A stretch of DNA of 14,581 nucleotides from an uncultured Bacilli bacterium (GTDB lineage Bacteria > Bacillota_I > Bacilli_A > RF39 > UBA660). Shown here in pieces: positions 1 through 7,747 of this stretch; the first letter of the stretch is position 1, and each line of letters opens with the position of its first letter. The notes under the pieces were generated by a model. The model made no database searches. It had not been told where the DNA came from and saw only the letters and a program-made list of their open reading frames with translations. The DNA lies in the NCBI GenBank assembly GCA_947589165.1, contig CANQCH010000012.1, positions 1 to 14,581 of the forward strand, written 5' to 3'. The position numbers and the translations under genes were made by a program.

Positions 1-2646
1 GAAATAATTATCATTATAATCATAATTCTTTTACTCATAACTTGTTGTACCTCTAAATATTATGGTCGGATTGGTGCAATTAATAATAACACGACCGTGG
101 ATATTGATGATGAAAATGGGGATAAAGAAGTAATCTTAAATAAAAACTTACATTTTTATCAAGATAGTTACGAGATGTATGTAAGTGATGAAAATTTAAA
201 ATTAAGCTTTTATGGCGAAAAAATAAATTTAAAAAATTTAACTTGTTATACTAGTGATGCGAAAATTGCGACTTGTTTTATAAAAGATGGCGTAGCCGTG
301 GTAATTCCTAAGGCCAACGGAAAAGTTAATGTTTTTGTGGAAAGTGTTACTAATGGCAAGATATATCGGGCTAAAAGTCGCCTAACGATTAAAGAGGCTA
401 ATAAGTATTTAAGTTTAAGTTCGCATCAAGGGACTATTAATTTAAATGTTAATAAATATAAGTATATTAGCTATGATTTAATTGGCATTAAAGGTAATGC
501 TACAGTGGAAGTAGCCAAGGAAAATATCGTTAAAGCTAGTGTAAAAAATGGTATTTTAAAACTGGAAGGTTTAAAAATCGGAACAACCAAAGTTACTGTA
601 AAAGTTACTTATAATGGTCATATCTATACCGATACTTATGAAGTTACGGTAGTAAAAGAAAATAATAATAATAATAATACTTTAAGTAGTTTAACCGTTA
701 GTAAGGGTAAACTAAATCCTGAGTTTCAAGAAAATGTTAATAACTACTATGTTAAAGTGGATAAAGATACTAATAATATCGATGTTAAATATCAAAAGAA
801 AAATAAAAAGAGTAAAGTTAGTTTTAAATTTAATGGCGAAACTGTTGATTCGTTAGAAAACTTACCTTTAAAAAGTGGGCAAAATAAAGTTGAAATTACT
901 GTCACGGATGAAAAGAGCAAGAAAAACACTTATACGGTTATAATTGAAAAAGAGACTAAAGAAAATAAGGCTACTTTAAATGATATTGAAAGTAATGTAG
1001 TTTTTGATAAAAAATTCCAAGCCGATATCATGGCATATAATGTTAATGTTCCTTATGATACCGACTTAAGTTTAAAAGTAGAAGCGGGTAAGGGAGTCAA
1101 AACTTTCTATAAATTAAATGGTCAAGATCTTACCTCGTTAGATAATCTACCTTTAAAAAATGGGACAAATAAATTAGAAATAACTGTCACGGATGAAAAT
1201 GGTCAAAGTAACACTTATACTTTTAATATCTTTAAAAGATATCGGGTGGTCGAAATTGAAAAGACCGAATATAGTTTTAGAGCCGACGGTTTAAGTAGCT
1301 ATACGGTTGGTTACCATGTTTATGAATATGAAGCAGAAAATTTGGTTAAAGAAGTAGATTATGATATAGCTGATGTTACATTTACTTTAACTGATTTTAT
1401 GGGTCAAGTTACCAAAACTAAAGGTGGAATTAACTTAATTCCTAAATTAAGTATGGTTGGTAAAACTCTGGATTTAACAATAAAATATGGGGATTCAAGT
1501 GCCAAAAGTAAATTAAGTTTTACGGGTGAAAAATATTATGTGGAACCCGAAAGTGATAAGTATATTATTGATATGGTTGATGGCACCAATACAGGTAGTA
1601 TTGTTTTAAATAATAATTTCTTTACCGAACCACCTCGCGCGGTTATGGAAGATGATAAGTTGTGTTTATATGATCAATTTGATCAAAGTAAATATATTTG
1701 TTTAGATGTTAATAGTAATGATGTAACTTTAAGTTTTGATAGTGGTAGTAATTCCTTAAAAATTGATGTTTTAGTAAAAAATTCGGGTAATTATACGATT
1801 ACGGGTTCAGGCGTAGTTAATGGGGAAGTTGTTAATAACTTTGAAGTTGTGATTGAAGCTGTAACGAGGCATATTTTAACGCTTGATCCTAATGGGGGCA
1901 TGCTTATTGATGAGGCAAATTACGCTTATGAAGAACCTTTCGAAATACCCCTTGGGGAAAATGAAACTTTAGCTTTAAGTAAATATAATGCGTACTTTGT
2001 CGATCAAGAAAATTGTTATTATTATAAACTAAAAGAATTTAATACTTTACCGGATGGTACAGGTGAAAGTTATGCTTTAGATCAAGTAGTTAAATTAACT
2101 AGTAGCCTAAAACTTTATGCAATATATGATAAAGAGGATAAGACTACGGATGTCGTTGTGAAGAAGAAATTATATTTAGTTTTAGAAGAAAATGAAAATA
2201 TTTTTTATAGTGATTTTTATAAAACGAAAATGATTTATCCGGGTATTCATGGAACATATAGTATTAAAATTAATAAAGAAATAGCTAATAATTTTGTTAT
2301 TACGGGTATAACACTCGAAGAAGAAAGCGTTTGTGTTACCGAAGGTTGTCTAAATATGGGCTATAAAGTTAAAAATGGCAGTGATGTTTTATTAGATGAT
2401 AATGGAAACTATGCAATTTTAAATAAAACTAATGGCCTAAAAGAAATAACATTTTCTAATCCGATTGCCTTTACAGGAACAGAGTTAAATTTAGATTTAC
2501 TTTGGGAATGGGTTGAAGAAAATGATCATCTTGATACTTTGATTGGTGAAAAAGCTTATGATGAACAAGATTTAATCTATACTTTAACCGTAAGTCTCGA
2601 TTTGGAAATTAAAAATCCGACTTGTGAAATTGGAGAACGGCCATGA
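1..2646 (+). CDS. Large exported multi-domain surface protein (5' end outside window)
   Basis: The frame is open from base 1, so the start lies upstream and at least 881 residues are present. Residues are counted from the first in-window codon. Residues 1-13 are an Ile/Leu-rich hydrophobic stretch followed by TCCTSKYYGR, which looks like the end of an N-terminal anchor or signal peptide. Then come two Ig-like beta domains (about 50-132 and 136-218), an Asn-rich linker, two cadherin-like beta-sandwich repeats (about 228-317 and 323-412), a region I cannot assign (about 420-620), and a Flg_new/InlB-type repeat (about 622-712) with LDPNGG and a final LYAIYD. The C-terminal 150 residues are unassigned and contain CVTEGC. 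The gene ends in ATGA, overlapping the signal peptidase start by 4 bases, so the two are translationally coupled. The likely role is a surface adhesin or matrix protein. No LPXTG motif is seen. Domain names come from sequence pattern only. Confidence 0.85.
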   Translation, partial: EIIIIIIIILLLITCCTSKYYGRIGAINNNTTVDIDDENGDKEVILNKNLHFYQDSYEMYVSDENLKLSFYGEKINLKNLTCYTSDAKIATCFIKDGVAVVIPKANGKVNVFVESVTNGKIYRAKSRLTIKEANKYLSLSSHQGTINLNVNKYKYISYDLIGIKGNATVEVAKENIVKASVKNGILKLEGLKIGTTKVTVKVTYNGHIYTDTYEVTVVKENNNNNNTLSSLTVSKGKLNPEFQENVNNYYVKVDKDTNNIDVKYQKKNKKSKVSFKFNGETVDSLENLPLKSGQNKVEITVTDEKSKKNTYTVIIEKETKENKATLNDIESNVVFDKKFQADIMAYNVNVPYDTDLSLKVEAGKGVKTFYKLNGQDLTSLDNLPLKNGTNKLEITVTDENGQSNTYTFNIFKRYRVVEIEKTEYSFRADGLSSYTVGYHVYEYEAENLVKEVDYDIADVTFTLTDFMGQVTKTKGGINLIPKLSMVGKTLDLTIKYGDSSAKSKLSFTGEKYYVEPESDKYIIDMVDGTNTGSIVLNNNFFTEPPRAVMEDDKLCLYDQFDQSKYICLDVNSNDVTLSFDSGSNSLKIDVLVKNSGNYTITGSGVVNGEVVNNFEVVIEAVTRHILTLDPNGGMLIDEANYAYEEPFEIPLGENETLALSKYNAYFVDQENCYYYKLKEFNTLPDGTGESYALDQVVKLTSSLKLYAIYDKEDKTTDVVVKKKLYLVLEENENIFYSDFYKTKMIYPGIHGTYSIKINKEIANNFVITGITLEEESVCVTEGCLNMGYKVKNGSDVLLDDNGNYAILNKTNGLKEITFSNPIAFTGTELNLDLLWEWVEENDHLDTLIGEKAYDEQDLIYTLTVSLDLEIKNPTCEIGERP
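682..1236 (+). repeat. Two tandem cadherin-like beta-sandwich repeats within the surface protein
   Basis: Two units of about 90 residues (682-951 and 967-1236) end with closely similar protein segments. NLPLKSGQNKVEITVTD in the first corresponds to NLPLKNGTNKLEITVTD in the second, and both continue to NTYT. The DNA is also similar there, for example both contain ctgtcacggatgaaaa. The pattern fits the bacterial cadherin-like beta-sandwich domain and looks like an internal duplication. Confidence 0.75.
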
Positions 2647-3335
2647 AACTATTAAAAAAAATTGGGATTGGTTTTATGACAACTATTTTAGCTTTAATGT
2701 TAATTTTTAATCTTTATAATTTAATTATGCTTAAAGTTTTGCATCATGATTTAGCTCCAATTGGGGGTTATGCCCTTTTGGAAGTAGTATCTGGTTCGAT
2801 GGAACCCACCATTAAAAAAGGGGACTTAATTGTAATTAATACAAAAGCCCAAAATTATGCTAAAGATGATATTGTAACCTTTTATGATGTGAATGGGTCT
2901 TTTGTCACCCATCGGTTAGTAGAATTAAAAAATAAAGTGATGATTACCAAAGGCGATGCTAATAATAGTGTCGATGAAGAATTACCCAGTAAAAATATCG
3001 TCGGTAAATATGTTTTTAAGTTAAGTGGCTTCGGCAAAGTAATAAGTGCTTTTAAAAGTCCTTTAGTTAGTATTTTAATTTTAGTTATTGGCATCCTTAT
3101 TTGTTATTTAATTAGTACGGATAAAAATGGGGAAGTTATCCCCGATCAAGATGAAAAGGCTTTTCGAAAATATATGCAGAAAAAAATGAAAGCAGAAAAT
3201 AACCAACCTAGTAAATTAACAGAATTAAAAAATAAAATATTTAAAAAAGCCCAAGTTGAAAAGAAGAAAAAGAAAAAGGTTAAACGAAAGAAAAAGCCTA
3301 AAAATAATGGCAAAAATAAAAAGAAAAGAAAGTAA
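2643..3335 (+). CDS. sipW: SipW/ER-type signal peptidase I with polybasic C-terminal tail
   Basis: This 230-residue membrane peptidase removes signal peptides from exported proteins. Membrane segment 1 spans about residues 7-32. The catalytic motif SGSMEP has its Ser at residue 52, and VTHR places His90 as the partner. A Ser-His dyad rather than Ser-Lys marks the SipW/archaeal/ER branch. The conserved TKGDAN with Asp105 follows, and membrane segment 2 covers about 140-157. The remaining 73 residues should be cytoplasmic and become almost pure Lys/Arg from about residue 201, which is longer and more basic than usual. GGAG lies 7 bases before the ATG. The gene overlaps the upstream surface protein by 4 bases and is followed directly by a candidate substrate, so it probably processes the proteins of this operon, as SipW does for TasA and TapA in Bacillus subtilis. 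Confidence 0.92.
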   Translation: MKLLKKIGIGFMTTILALMLIFNLYNLIMLKVLHHDLAPIGGYALLEVVSGSMEPTIKKGDLIVINTKAQNYAKDDIVTFYDVNGSFVTHRLVELKNKVMITKGDANNSVDEELPSKNIVGKYVFKLSGFGKVISAFKSPLVSILILVIGILICYLISTDKNGEVIPDQDEKAFRKYMQKKMKAENNQPSKLTELKNKIFKKAQVEKKKKKKVKRKKKPKNNGKNKKKRK

Positions 3336-3344
3336 GTGAAGATA

Positions 3345-3932
3345 ATGAAAGGTTTATTACATAGTAAAAGATTTCGCAAAAATTTAACTAAATGGTTAAC
3401 TATGTATGTTGGGGTAATGTTACTTATGACCACGGTCATAACTTATTCGCGTTATGTTTCCAGCATTGAAGGTTCTGATAGTGCGCGTGTCGCTAAATTT
3501 GTGGTCAAAGTAAATTATGGCGAAGAAGCTTGCCCAGTCGATAATACCTGTAATTTAGGAACCAAAAGACCAACAAGTAATTTAAACTACCATTTTACCT
3601 TGGATACGAATGAAATTGAAGTAAGAACCTTTTTAACTTTATCAATTTACTTACATGAAGACTTTTCTTTAGTCTCTATTAATGGCACGAATGTGGAAAA
3701 TTTAACTTTAGATAAAACGAAAGAATTTTGTTTTAAAGATAGTTGTACGGATAGTGACTATGAAACTTATAATTATGGTACAATAGTTATACCAAATACT
3801 TTAATAGAAGCTAAAAATCAAAGTTTTGCTTTAGAAGTTAAGTATAATGGTCAAGATTACGAAAATATTGCACGTAAGGATTATAATGTTGTTGTGGTAG
3901 GCTATTCGGCAGAACAACGCATTGGGGGTTAA
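3345..3932 (+). CDS. TasA/camelysin-like SipW-dependent exported protein
   Basis: The protein has 195 residues from ATG 3345. A GTG at 3336 is possible and would add three residues, but it directly follows the sipW stop with only a weak purine-rich SD. A basic N-terminus (KRFRKNLTK) precedes a hydrophobic helix ending in TYSRYVSSIEG, then SDSARVAKFVV. This closely resembles the signal region of SipW-processed TasA/camelysin proteins (hydrophobic core, then YxRYVxS...G..SARVAKF). The rest is predicted beta-rich. Two close cysteine pairs are present, CPVDNTC and CFKDSC. Its place directly after the signal peptidase gene supports its being a substrate. Fibre formation, as in TasA, is inference only. 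Confidence 0.75.
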   Translation: MKGLLHSKRFRKNLTKWLTMYVGVMLLMTTVITYSRYVSSIEGSDSARVAKFVVKVNYGEEACPVDNTCNLGTKRPTSNLNYHFTLDTNEIEVRTFLTLSIYLHEDFSLVSINGTNVENLTLDKTKEFCFKDSCTDSDYETYNYGTIVIPNTLIEAKNQSFALEVKYNGQDYENIARKDYNVVVVGYSAEQRIGG

Positions 3933-3934
3933 AA

Positions 3935-5650
3935 ATGAAGAAGTTTCTTAAAAATAATCATAGTTATTTTTTAGTTGGCATTTATGTTTTATTAATCATC
4001 GGTGTGGCGCAAGCTAGTATTTATGCTAACAGTAAATCTAAATATGTTGATAATAAAGACCAAGCATTAGTTTATCATAATGATTTTTACCAATTATATA
4101 AAGGAACACATAATAGTATTGAATTTCTGGAAGGTAGTTCTAATCGAGATAATATGATTGTCCAATTTTCTTTTGATCGCAATAATATTGGTGCCGGAAC
4201 TAGTCGTGATCGCTATTATTTAACGATTCCTGCAGGCTGTAGCATTTGGCATATTGATACTAAGGGTAGTTTAAATGAAGCTAATAAAACGATTACTTAT
4301 AATTCAACTCTTAGTGATACGAATACGATATTTTTAACTTGTAATGTTAATCCTGATAGTGAAAGTAATATTATTGGGGCTGATGGTAAACTTAATATTT
4401 CAGTGACAGTTGAAGAAAGAGTGGGAACAACTGAAAGCAAATTTACGTATTTAAAATATAATTATACGAGTAAACCTTCAACTTTAAGTGAATATCAAGA
4501 ATATTTTCCAATTCCGCTTGATTATTTAGAAGTAACAAAAAATGCTAGTTTAACCATGAGTTCTTTATATGAAAAATTAAAAGAATATATGGTAAATGTT
4601 TATTTTAAAAACTTTGTCGTTAATTATAATGAAAATACTAAGGGACCAATTCAAACCGCTATCTTAGGTTATATTGAAGTCTTTAATCCAGCCGTGCATC
4701 CTGAGTTAACACTAGATAATGTTATGGATGTCGTTTTACCAGGCTTAGATGTTAGTTTTGCTAATAATAAATATGTTTTTCAAGTTACCGAAAACTTTAT
4801 TGGTTATGCTTTAACTTCTTATTATCATAATGGCATTGATTTTTATTTCTCCACGGATAATAATTTAGTTTTAGAAGAAGCCTTTAATACTTATATTAAT
4901 AATTTATATCCAGGGGATGAAAATCTTAATAACCGGGAGTTAATTAACGAATATCTTACTTATTATTTAAATTTATATAATGGTAATATTGGGACCTTTA
5001 TTAAAGAAGGTTCTCCAAAAATTGAAGGGATAGTAGTAGCGGATAAAGAAATTGGACCTTTGTATCACTTAAATATTCAAAGCCTATTAGAATATGCCTC
5101 TCATTATCGAAATAGTCCAGTGTTAATTCAATATAATACTTTAAATGCCATGCGGGGATCTTTCTGGCGGAGTATGGATAGTGGGGTTTATGGTCCGGAT
5201 AGTATCTCGGGGAAAATGATTTCGCAAACTTCGCGGGATGCGATTAAAAATATTAATGGGGAAATATATAAATCAATTACTAAAAATAATAATTCAGTTG
5301 TCGATAAGATAGCATTTAATGATTACTTTAGTTTGTATGATGAACAAGGCTATTATTTAATTGTCGATACTTCATCAGATGGTGGTGGTTTTAACTATTT
5401 AGACATTCAACCATTAATGTTTAATAATGTTGATGTTTCCATTTTCCAATTTACTAATAGGGAAGATGATCCAACGCAATTAGATATCACCATTGAAGCC
5501 ATTGATAAAAATAAAATTTTGGAAGTTGTCGAAGCGTTAAATACTTTATTAAAGGTGACAGCAACCACCTTTGATGAGACCTTAATTGTTGAAAGCGATA
5601 AGGCGACGATTACTTATACAGTAACGAAAGAAATTACCAGTGTTTTATAA
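3935..5650 (+). CDS. Membrane-anchored exported protein, 571 residues, unknown function
   Basis: I do not recognise the family. A short basic N-terminus is followed by one hydrophobic helix (about residues 12-30) and then ANSKSKYVDNKDQ. This echoes the TSKYY and YSRYV motifs after the hydrophobic segments of the two other non-peptidase proteins in this operon, so it may also be a SipW substrate. The remaining 540 residues are hydrophilic, rich in Asn, Tyr, Asp and Ser, with two Cys about 36 residues apart (near 101 and 137), as in a beta-rich extracellular protein. No catalytic motif or sorting signal is evident. The ATG lies two bases after the previous stop, with a GGGGG SD inside the end of the upstream gene, so it is probably co-translated. 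It is the last gene of the operon, with a terminator directly at its stop. Confidence 0.8.
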   Translation: MKKFLKNNHSYFLVGIYVLLIIGVAQASIYANSKSKYVDNKDQALVYHNDFYQLYKGTHNSIEFLEGSSNRDNMIVQFSFDRNNIGAGTSRDRYYLTIPAGCSIWHIDTKGSLNEANKTITYNSTLSDTNTIFLTCNVNPDSESNIIGADGKLNISVTVEERVGTTESKFTYLKYNYTSKPSTLSEYQEYFPIPLDYLEVTKNASLTMSSLYEKLKEYMVNVYFKNFVVNYNENTKGPIQTAILGYIEVFNPAVHPELTLDNVMDVVLPGLDVSFANNKYVFQVTENFIGYALTSYYHNGIDFYFSTDNNLVLEEAFNTYINNLYPGDENLNNRELINEYLTYYLNLYNGNIGTFIKEGSPKIEGIVVADKEIGPLYHLNIQSLLEYASHYRNSPVLIQYNTLNAMRGSFWRSMDSGVYGPDSISGKMISQTSRDAIKNINGEIYKSITKNNNSVVDKIAFNDYFSLYDEQGYYLIVDTSSDGGGFNYLDIQPLMFNNVDVSIFQFTNREDDPTQLDITIEAIDKNKILEVVEALNTLLKVTATTFDETLIVESDKATITYTVTKEITSVL

Positions 5651-5674
5651 ACTAGTTAGCAATAACTAGTTTTT
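5649..5674 (+). terminator. Intrinsic terminator of the surface-protein operon
   Basis: A 9-bp perfect inverted repeat (aaactagtt / aactagttt) with a 6-base loop is followed by a short T run. It begins within the TAA stop codon of the 571-residue gene. The stem is AT-rich, so it may be leaky. Its loop overlaps the -35 element of the tsaC promoter. Confidence 0.75.
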
Positions 5675-5684
5675 ATGTTATAAT
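5656..5684 (+). promoter_or_regulatory. tsaC promoter with extended -10, giving a predicted leaderless transcript
   Basis: TTAGCA (5656-5661, 4 of 6 to consensus), a 17-base spacer and TATAAT (5679-5684) preceded by TGT form an extended -10 promoter. The expected +1, seven bases past the -10 box, is 5691, which is the A of the tsaC ATG. The six bases before it (cattttA...) hold no SD. The -35 lies in the loop of the upstream terminator. Confidence 0.7.
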
Positions 5685-5690
5685 CATTTT

Positions 5691-6287
5691 ATGGAATCAG
5701 AAATAATAGCCAAAATTTTAGCTGGTCAATTAGTCATTATGCCTACTGATACGACGTATGGCATTATTTGTGATGCCACGAATGATGCGGCCGTAAAAAA
5801 AGTTTATGAAGTAAAACGGCGTGAATATACGAAACCATTGATTATTTTAGTTAGTGATGAGGTTATGCTTAACCAATATGTAAAAAAGATTAGTCCTTTA
5901 ACGCAAAAGATAATGCAAAAATATTGGCCCGGGCCTTTAAGTATTTTATTTTTAAAAAATGAACATTTAAGTAAGTTTGTTTCGGCGAATGAATATGTGG
6001 CGGTTAGAATTCCAAAAGATGAGACTTTAAGAAAATTAATTGCCCATCTTAACCGACCCATTGTGGCAACCAGTGCCAATATCAGTGGCGATGAGGTCAT
6101 AACGACAGTGAATGAAGTTAGCGAAGAATTAAAAAAAGCAATTCCCACCATTGTTGATGGGGGAATATTAACTAGTGTACCTTCGACTTTAATTAAAGTC
6201 GAAAAGGAAGAAATTACGATTTTACGTGCCGAATTACTGGCAGAAAACATAAAACATGATTTTCAAGATTATATAAAAACCAAATAG
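5691..6287 (+). CDS. tsaC: Threonylcarbamoyl-AMP synthase (TsaC/YrdC/Sua5 family)
   Basis: The enzyme makes L-threonylcarbamoyladenylate from Thr, bicarbonate and ATP, the first step of the t6A37 modification in tRNAs that read ANN codons. It has 198 residues and only the YrdC domain, so it is the short TsaC form rather than two-domain Sua5. Landmarks are MPTDTTYGI (17-25), KRRE (42-45) with KPL, YWPGPLSILF (78-87), VAVRIP (103-108), ATSANISG (126-133) and PSTLI (164-168), all typical of the family. No SD precedes the ATG, and the promoter places the transcript start on the start codon. The last five codons and the stop lie within one arm of the terminator shared with murE. It is a single-gene unit between two terminators. 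Confidence 0.93.
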   Translation: MESEIIAKILAGQLVIMPTDTTYGIICDATNDAAVKKVYEVKRREYTKPLIILVSDEVMLNQYVKKISPLTQKIMQKYWPGPLSILFLKNEHLSKFVSANEYVAVRIPKDETLRKLIAHLNRPIVATSANISGDEVITTVNEVSEELKKAIPTIVDGGILTSVPSTLIKVEKEEITILRAELLAENIKHDFQDYIKTK

Positions 6288-6309
6288 TTAGTTATTTGGT
6301 TTTTATATA
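6270..6309. terminator. Bidirectional terminator overlapping the ends of tsaC and murE
   Basis: A perfect 17-bp inverted repeat (6270-6286 and 6293-6309) has a 6-base loop, gttagt. Each strand shows a T-rich 3' arm (ggtttttata), so it can stop transcription in both directions. Each arm is coding: read in either direction it gives Tyr-Ile-Lys-Thr-Lys followed by a stop (TAG for tsaC, TAA for murE). Confidence 0.85.
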
Positions 6310-7653
6310 GTTTAAGACTTCTTCTTTATCACTTAAATGATGTTTTTCATGGCCAATAATTTGATAGTCTTCGTGGCCTTTGCCGAGAATCAGTAAGACT
6401 TCACCTTTTTTTAGGCGTTCTAAGCCGGTTTTAATAGCTTCTTTTCGGTCATAAATTACTTGATAGTTATTAGTTTTAACGCCATTTAAAATATCCGTCA
6501 TAATAGCCTTAGGATCCTCAGTCCGCGGATTATCATTCGTAAATATTACTTCATCACTTAAAGTGGTAGCAATATTACCCATGATAGGCCGTTTTAACGG
6601 ATCCCGGTCACCGCCACAGCCAATAATAGTGATAATTTTGGCCGGCTTAATTTGTTGGTAAGCTTTGATAATTTTTTCCACCGCATCGGGCGTATGGGCA
6701 TAATCGATAATCGCATAAGCGTCTTTAACTTCATAAGTCTCACACCGACCTACTGGTGCTTTAATAACCGAACTCACCTTAAGTATGCTTTCTAAATCAA
6801 AACCTAAAGCATACGTAACGGCTACGGCGGTTAAATAGTTATAAATATTGAAGTTACTGGTTAAATTATACGTAATTTGGTAATTTTTGTTTTGAAAAGC
6901 AAAATTTAAAGTCGTTCGCGCGGGATTAAAAGTATAATTTAATATTTTAAAATCGCCATTTTCACCAAGGGTTAAATTATGATGCCATAAAGCTAAAAAA
7001 CTTTCGGCGGCCGCATCATCATGATTGACAACTAAGGTACCATCTTGTTTTAAATAATTAACAATTTTTAACTTTTCTTTTAAGTAATTAGCCATAGTTT
7101 TATGAAAATCTAAATGGTCTTCAGTAAGATTGGTAAACCCGGCCACTTGAAATTTTAAACCAGCGATGCGTTCATAATATAAAGAGTGACTACTAACTTC
7201 CATGATAACATGGGTACAACCTTTCTTTTTAGCTTCTAATAATAAATTATATAAAGTTAAAATATTTGGGGTGGTATTAGGTAATTCTTGTTTTTCATCT
7301 AAATAATAAAAACCAATGGTGCCTAAGTAAGCCACTTTCACGCCTAAATTTTTTAATAATTGATAGGTTAGATAACAGGTCGTCGTTTTGCCATTGGTCC
7401 CGGTTATCCCGACAATTGTTAAATCAGCTAAGATTGGCGAATATTCGGCGACTAAATGCGTTTTTAAATATTCTTCCCCGGATGAGACAACTTCCACCGG
7501 TACGGATGCGGTAACTTCTTTTTCCGCGACGATTTTACTGGCTCCGTTTTTGATCGCTTCAGCGATATAATCATGGCCATCTACGGTGTGACCTTTAATC
7601 GCAATAAATGTTTGGCCGGGTTTTACTTTCCGGGAATCAATTTCATATTTCAT
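6292..7653 (-). CDS. murE: UDP-MurNAc-tripeptide synthetase MurE, predicted meso-DAP adding
   Basis: This cytoplasmic Mur ligase adds the third residue of the peptidoglycan stem peptide using ATP. It has 453 residues. Motifs are the P-loop GITGTNGKTTT (82-92), EVSSHS (152-157), TNLTEDHLDFH (174-184), the probable carbamylated Lys194, DYAHTPDAVEKII (317-329) and GCGGDRDPLKRP (345-356). DNPR at 374-377 is the motif linked to meso-diaminopimelate; Lys-type enzymes differ there. The N-terminus starts at YEIDSRKVKPG, about 20-25 residues shorter than many MurE proteins, but AGGAAG lies 7 bases before this ATG and a -10 box sits close upstream, so the start looks right. It is convergent with tsaC and divergent from the GH31 gene. 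The two are not in a visible mur operon. Confidence 0.95.
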   Translation of the reverse strand: MKYEIDSRKVKPGQTFIAIKGHTVDGHDYIAEAIKNGASKIVAEKEVTASVPVEVVSSGEEYLKTHLVAEYSPILADLTIVGITGTNGKTTTCYLTYQLLKNLGVKVAYLGTIGFYYLDEKQELPNTTPNILTLYNLLLEAKKKGCTHVIMEVSSHSLYYERIAGLKFQVAGFTNLTEDHLDFHKTMANYLKEKLKIVNYLKQDGTLVVNHDDAAAESFLALWHHNLTLGENGDFKILNYTFNPARTTLNFAFQNKNYQITYNLTSNFNIYNYLTAVAVTYALGFDLESILKVSSVIKAPVGRCETYEVKDAYAIIDYAHTPDAVEKIIKAYQQIKPAKIITIIGCGGDRDPLKRPIMGNIATTLSDEVIFTNDNPRTEDPKAIMTDILNGVKTNNYQVIYDRKEAIKTGLERLKKGEVLLILGKGHEDYQIIGHEKHHLSDKEEVLNYIKTK

Positions 7654-7676
7654 AATTTCACTTCCTAATTAATTCT

Positions 7677-7685
7677 ATTATAACA
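7677..7685 (-). promoter_or_regulatory. murE extended -10 promoter
   Basis: On the - strand this reads TGTTATAAT, a full -10 with TGn extension. No good -35 is seen at 16-18 bases, which extended -10 promoters tolerate. The predicted start near 7670 gives a short leader of about 17 bases containing the AGGAAG SD. Confidence 0.65.
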
Positions 7686-7686
7686 T

Positions 7687-7715
7687 TTGTTTTAAATTAC
7701 GAGTAGTGGTATAAT
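7687..7715 (+). promoter_or_regulatory. Promoter of the GH31 gene
   Basis: TTGTTT (7687-7692), a 17-base spacer and TATAAT (7710-7715) preceded by TGG form an extended -10 promoter. The -35 starts two bases from the murE extended -10, so the divergent promoters are back to back and polymerase binding may be mutually exclusive. AGGTGAT at 7738-7744 is the SD. Confidence 0.65.
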
Positions 7716-7747
7716 TAAAAAATAAGGGTAGAAGGCTAGGTGATAAA

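Noticed and set aside
28..57. Lipoprotein cleavage site (LITCC) in the first protein
   Set aside because: Thr at -1 is unusual for a lipobox and the following TSKYY fits the SipW-type pattern of the neighbours better. The true N-terminus is outside the window.
661..680. (AAT)n tract as a phase-variation microsatellite
   Set aside because: The unit is three bases and lies within the Asn-rich linker, so slippage changes length without shifting the frame. It is a simple linker.
3146..3439. Hydrophobic Phe-rich reading frame on the - strand opposite the sipW tail
   Set aside because: It is the reverse of the A-rich Lys tail and has no SD or family pattern. It is a shadow frame.
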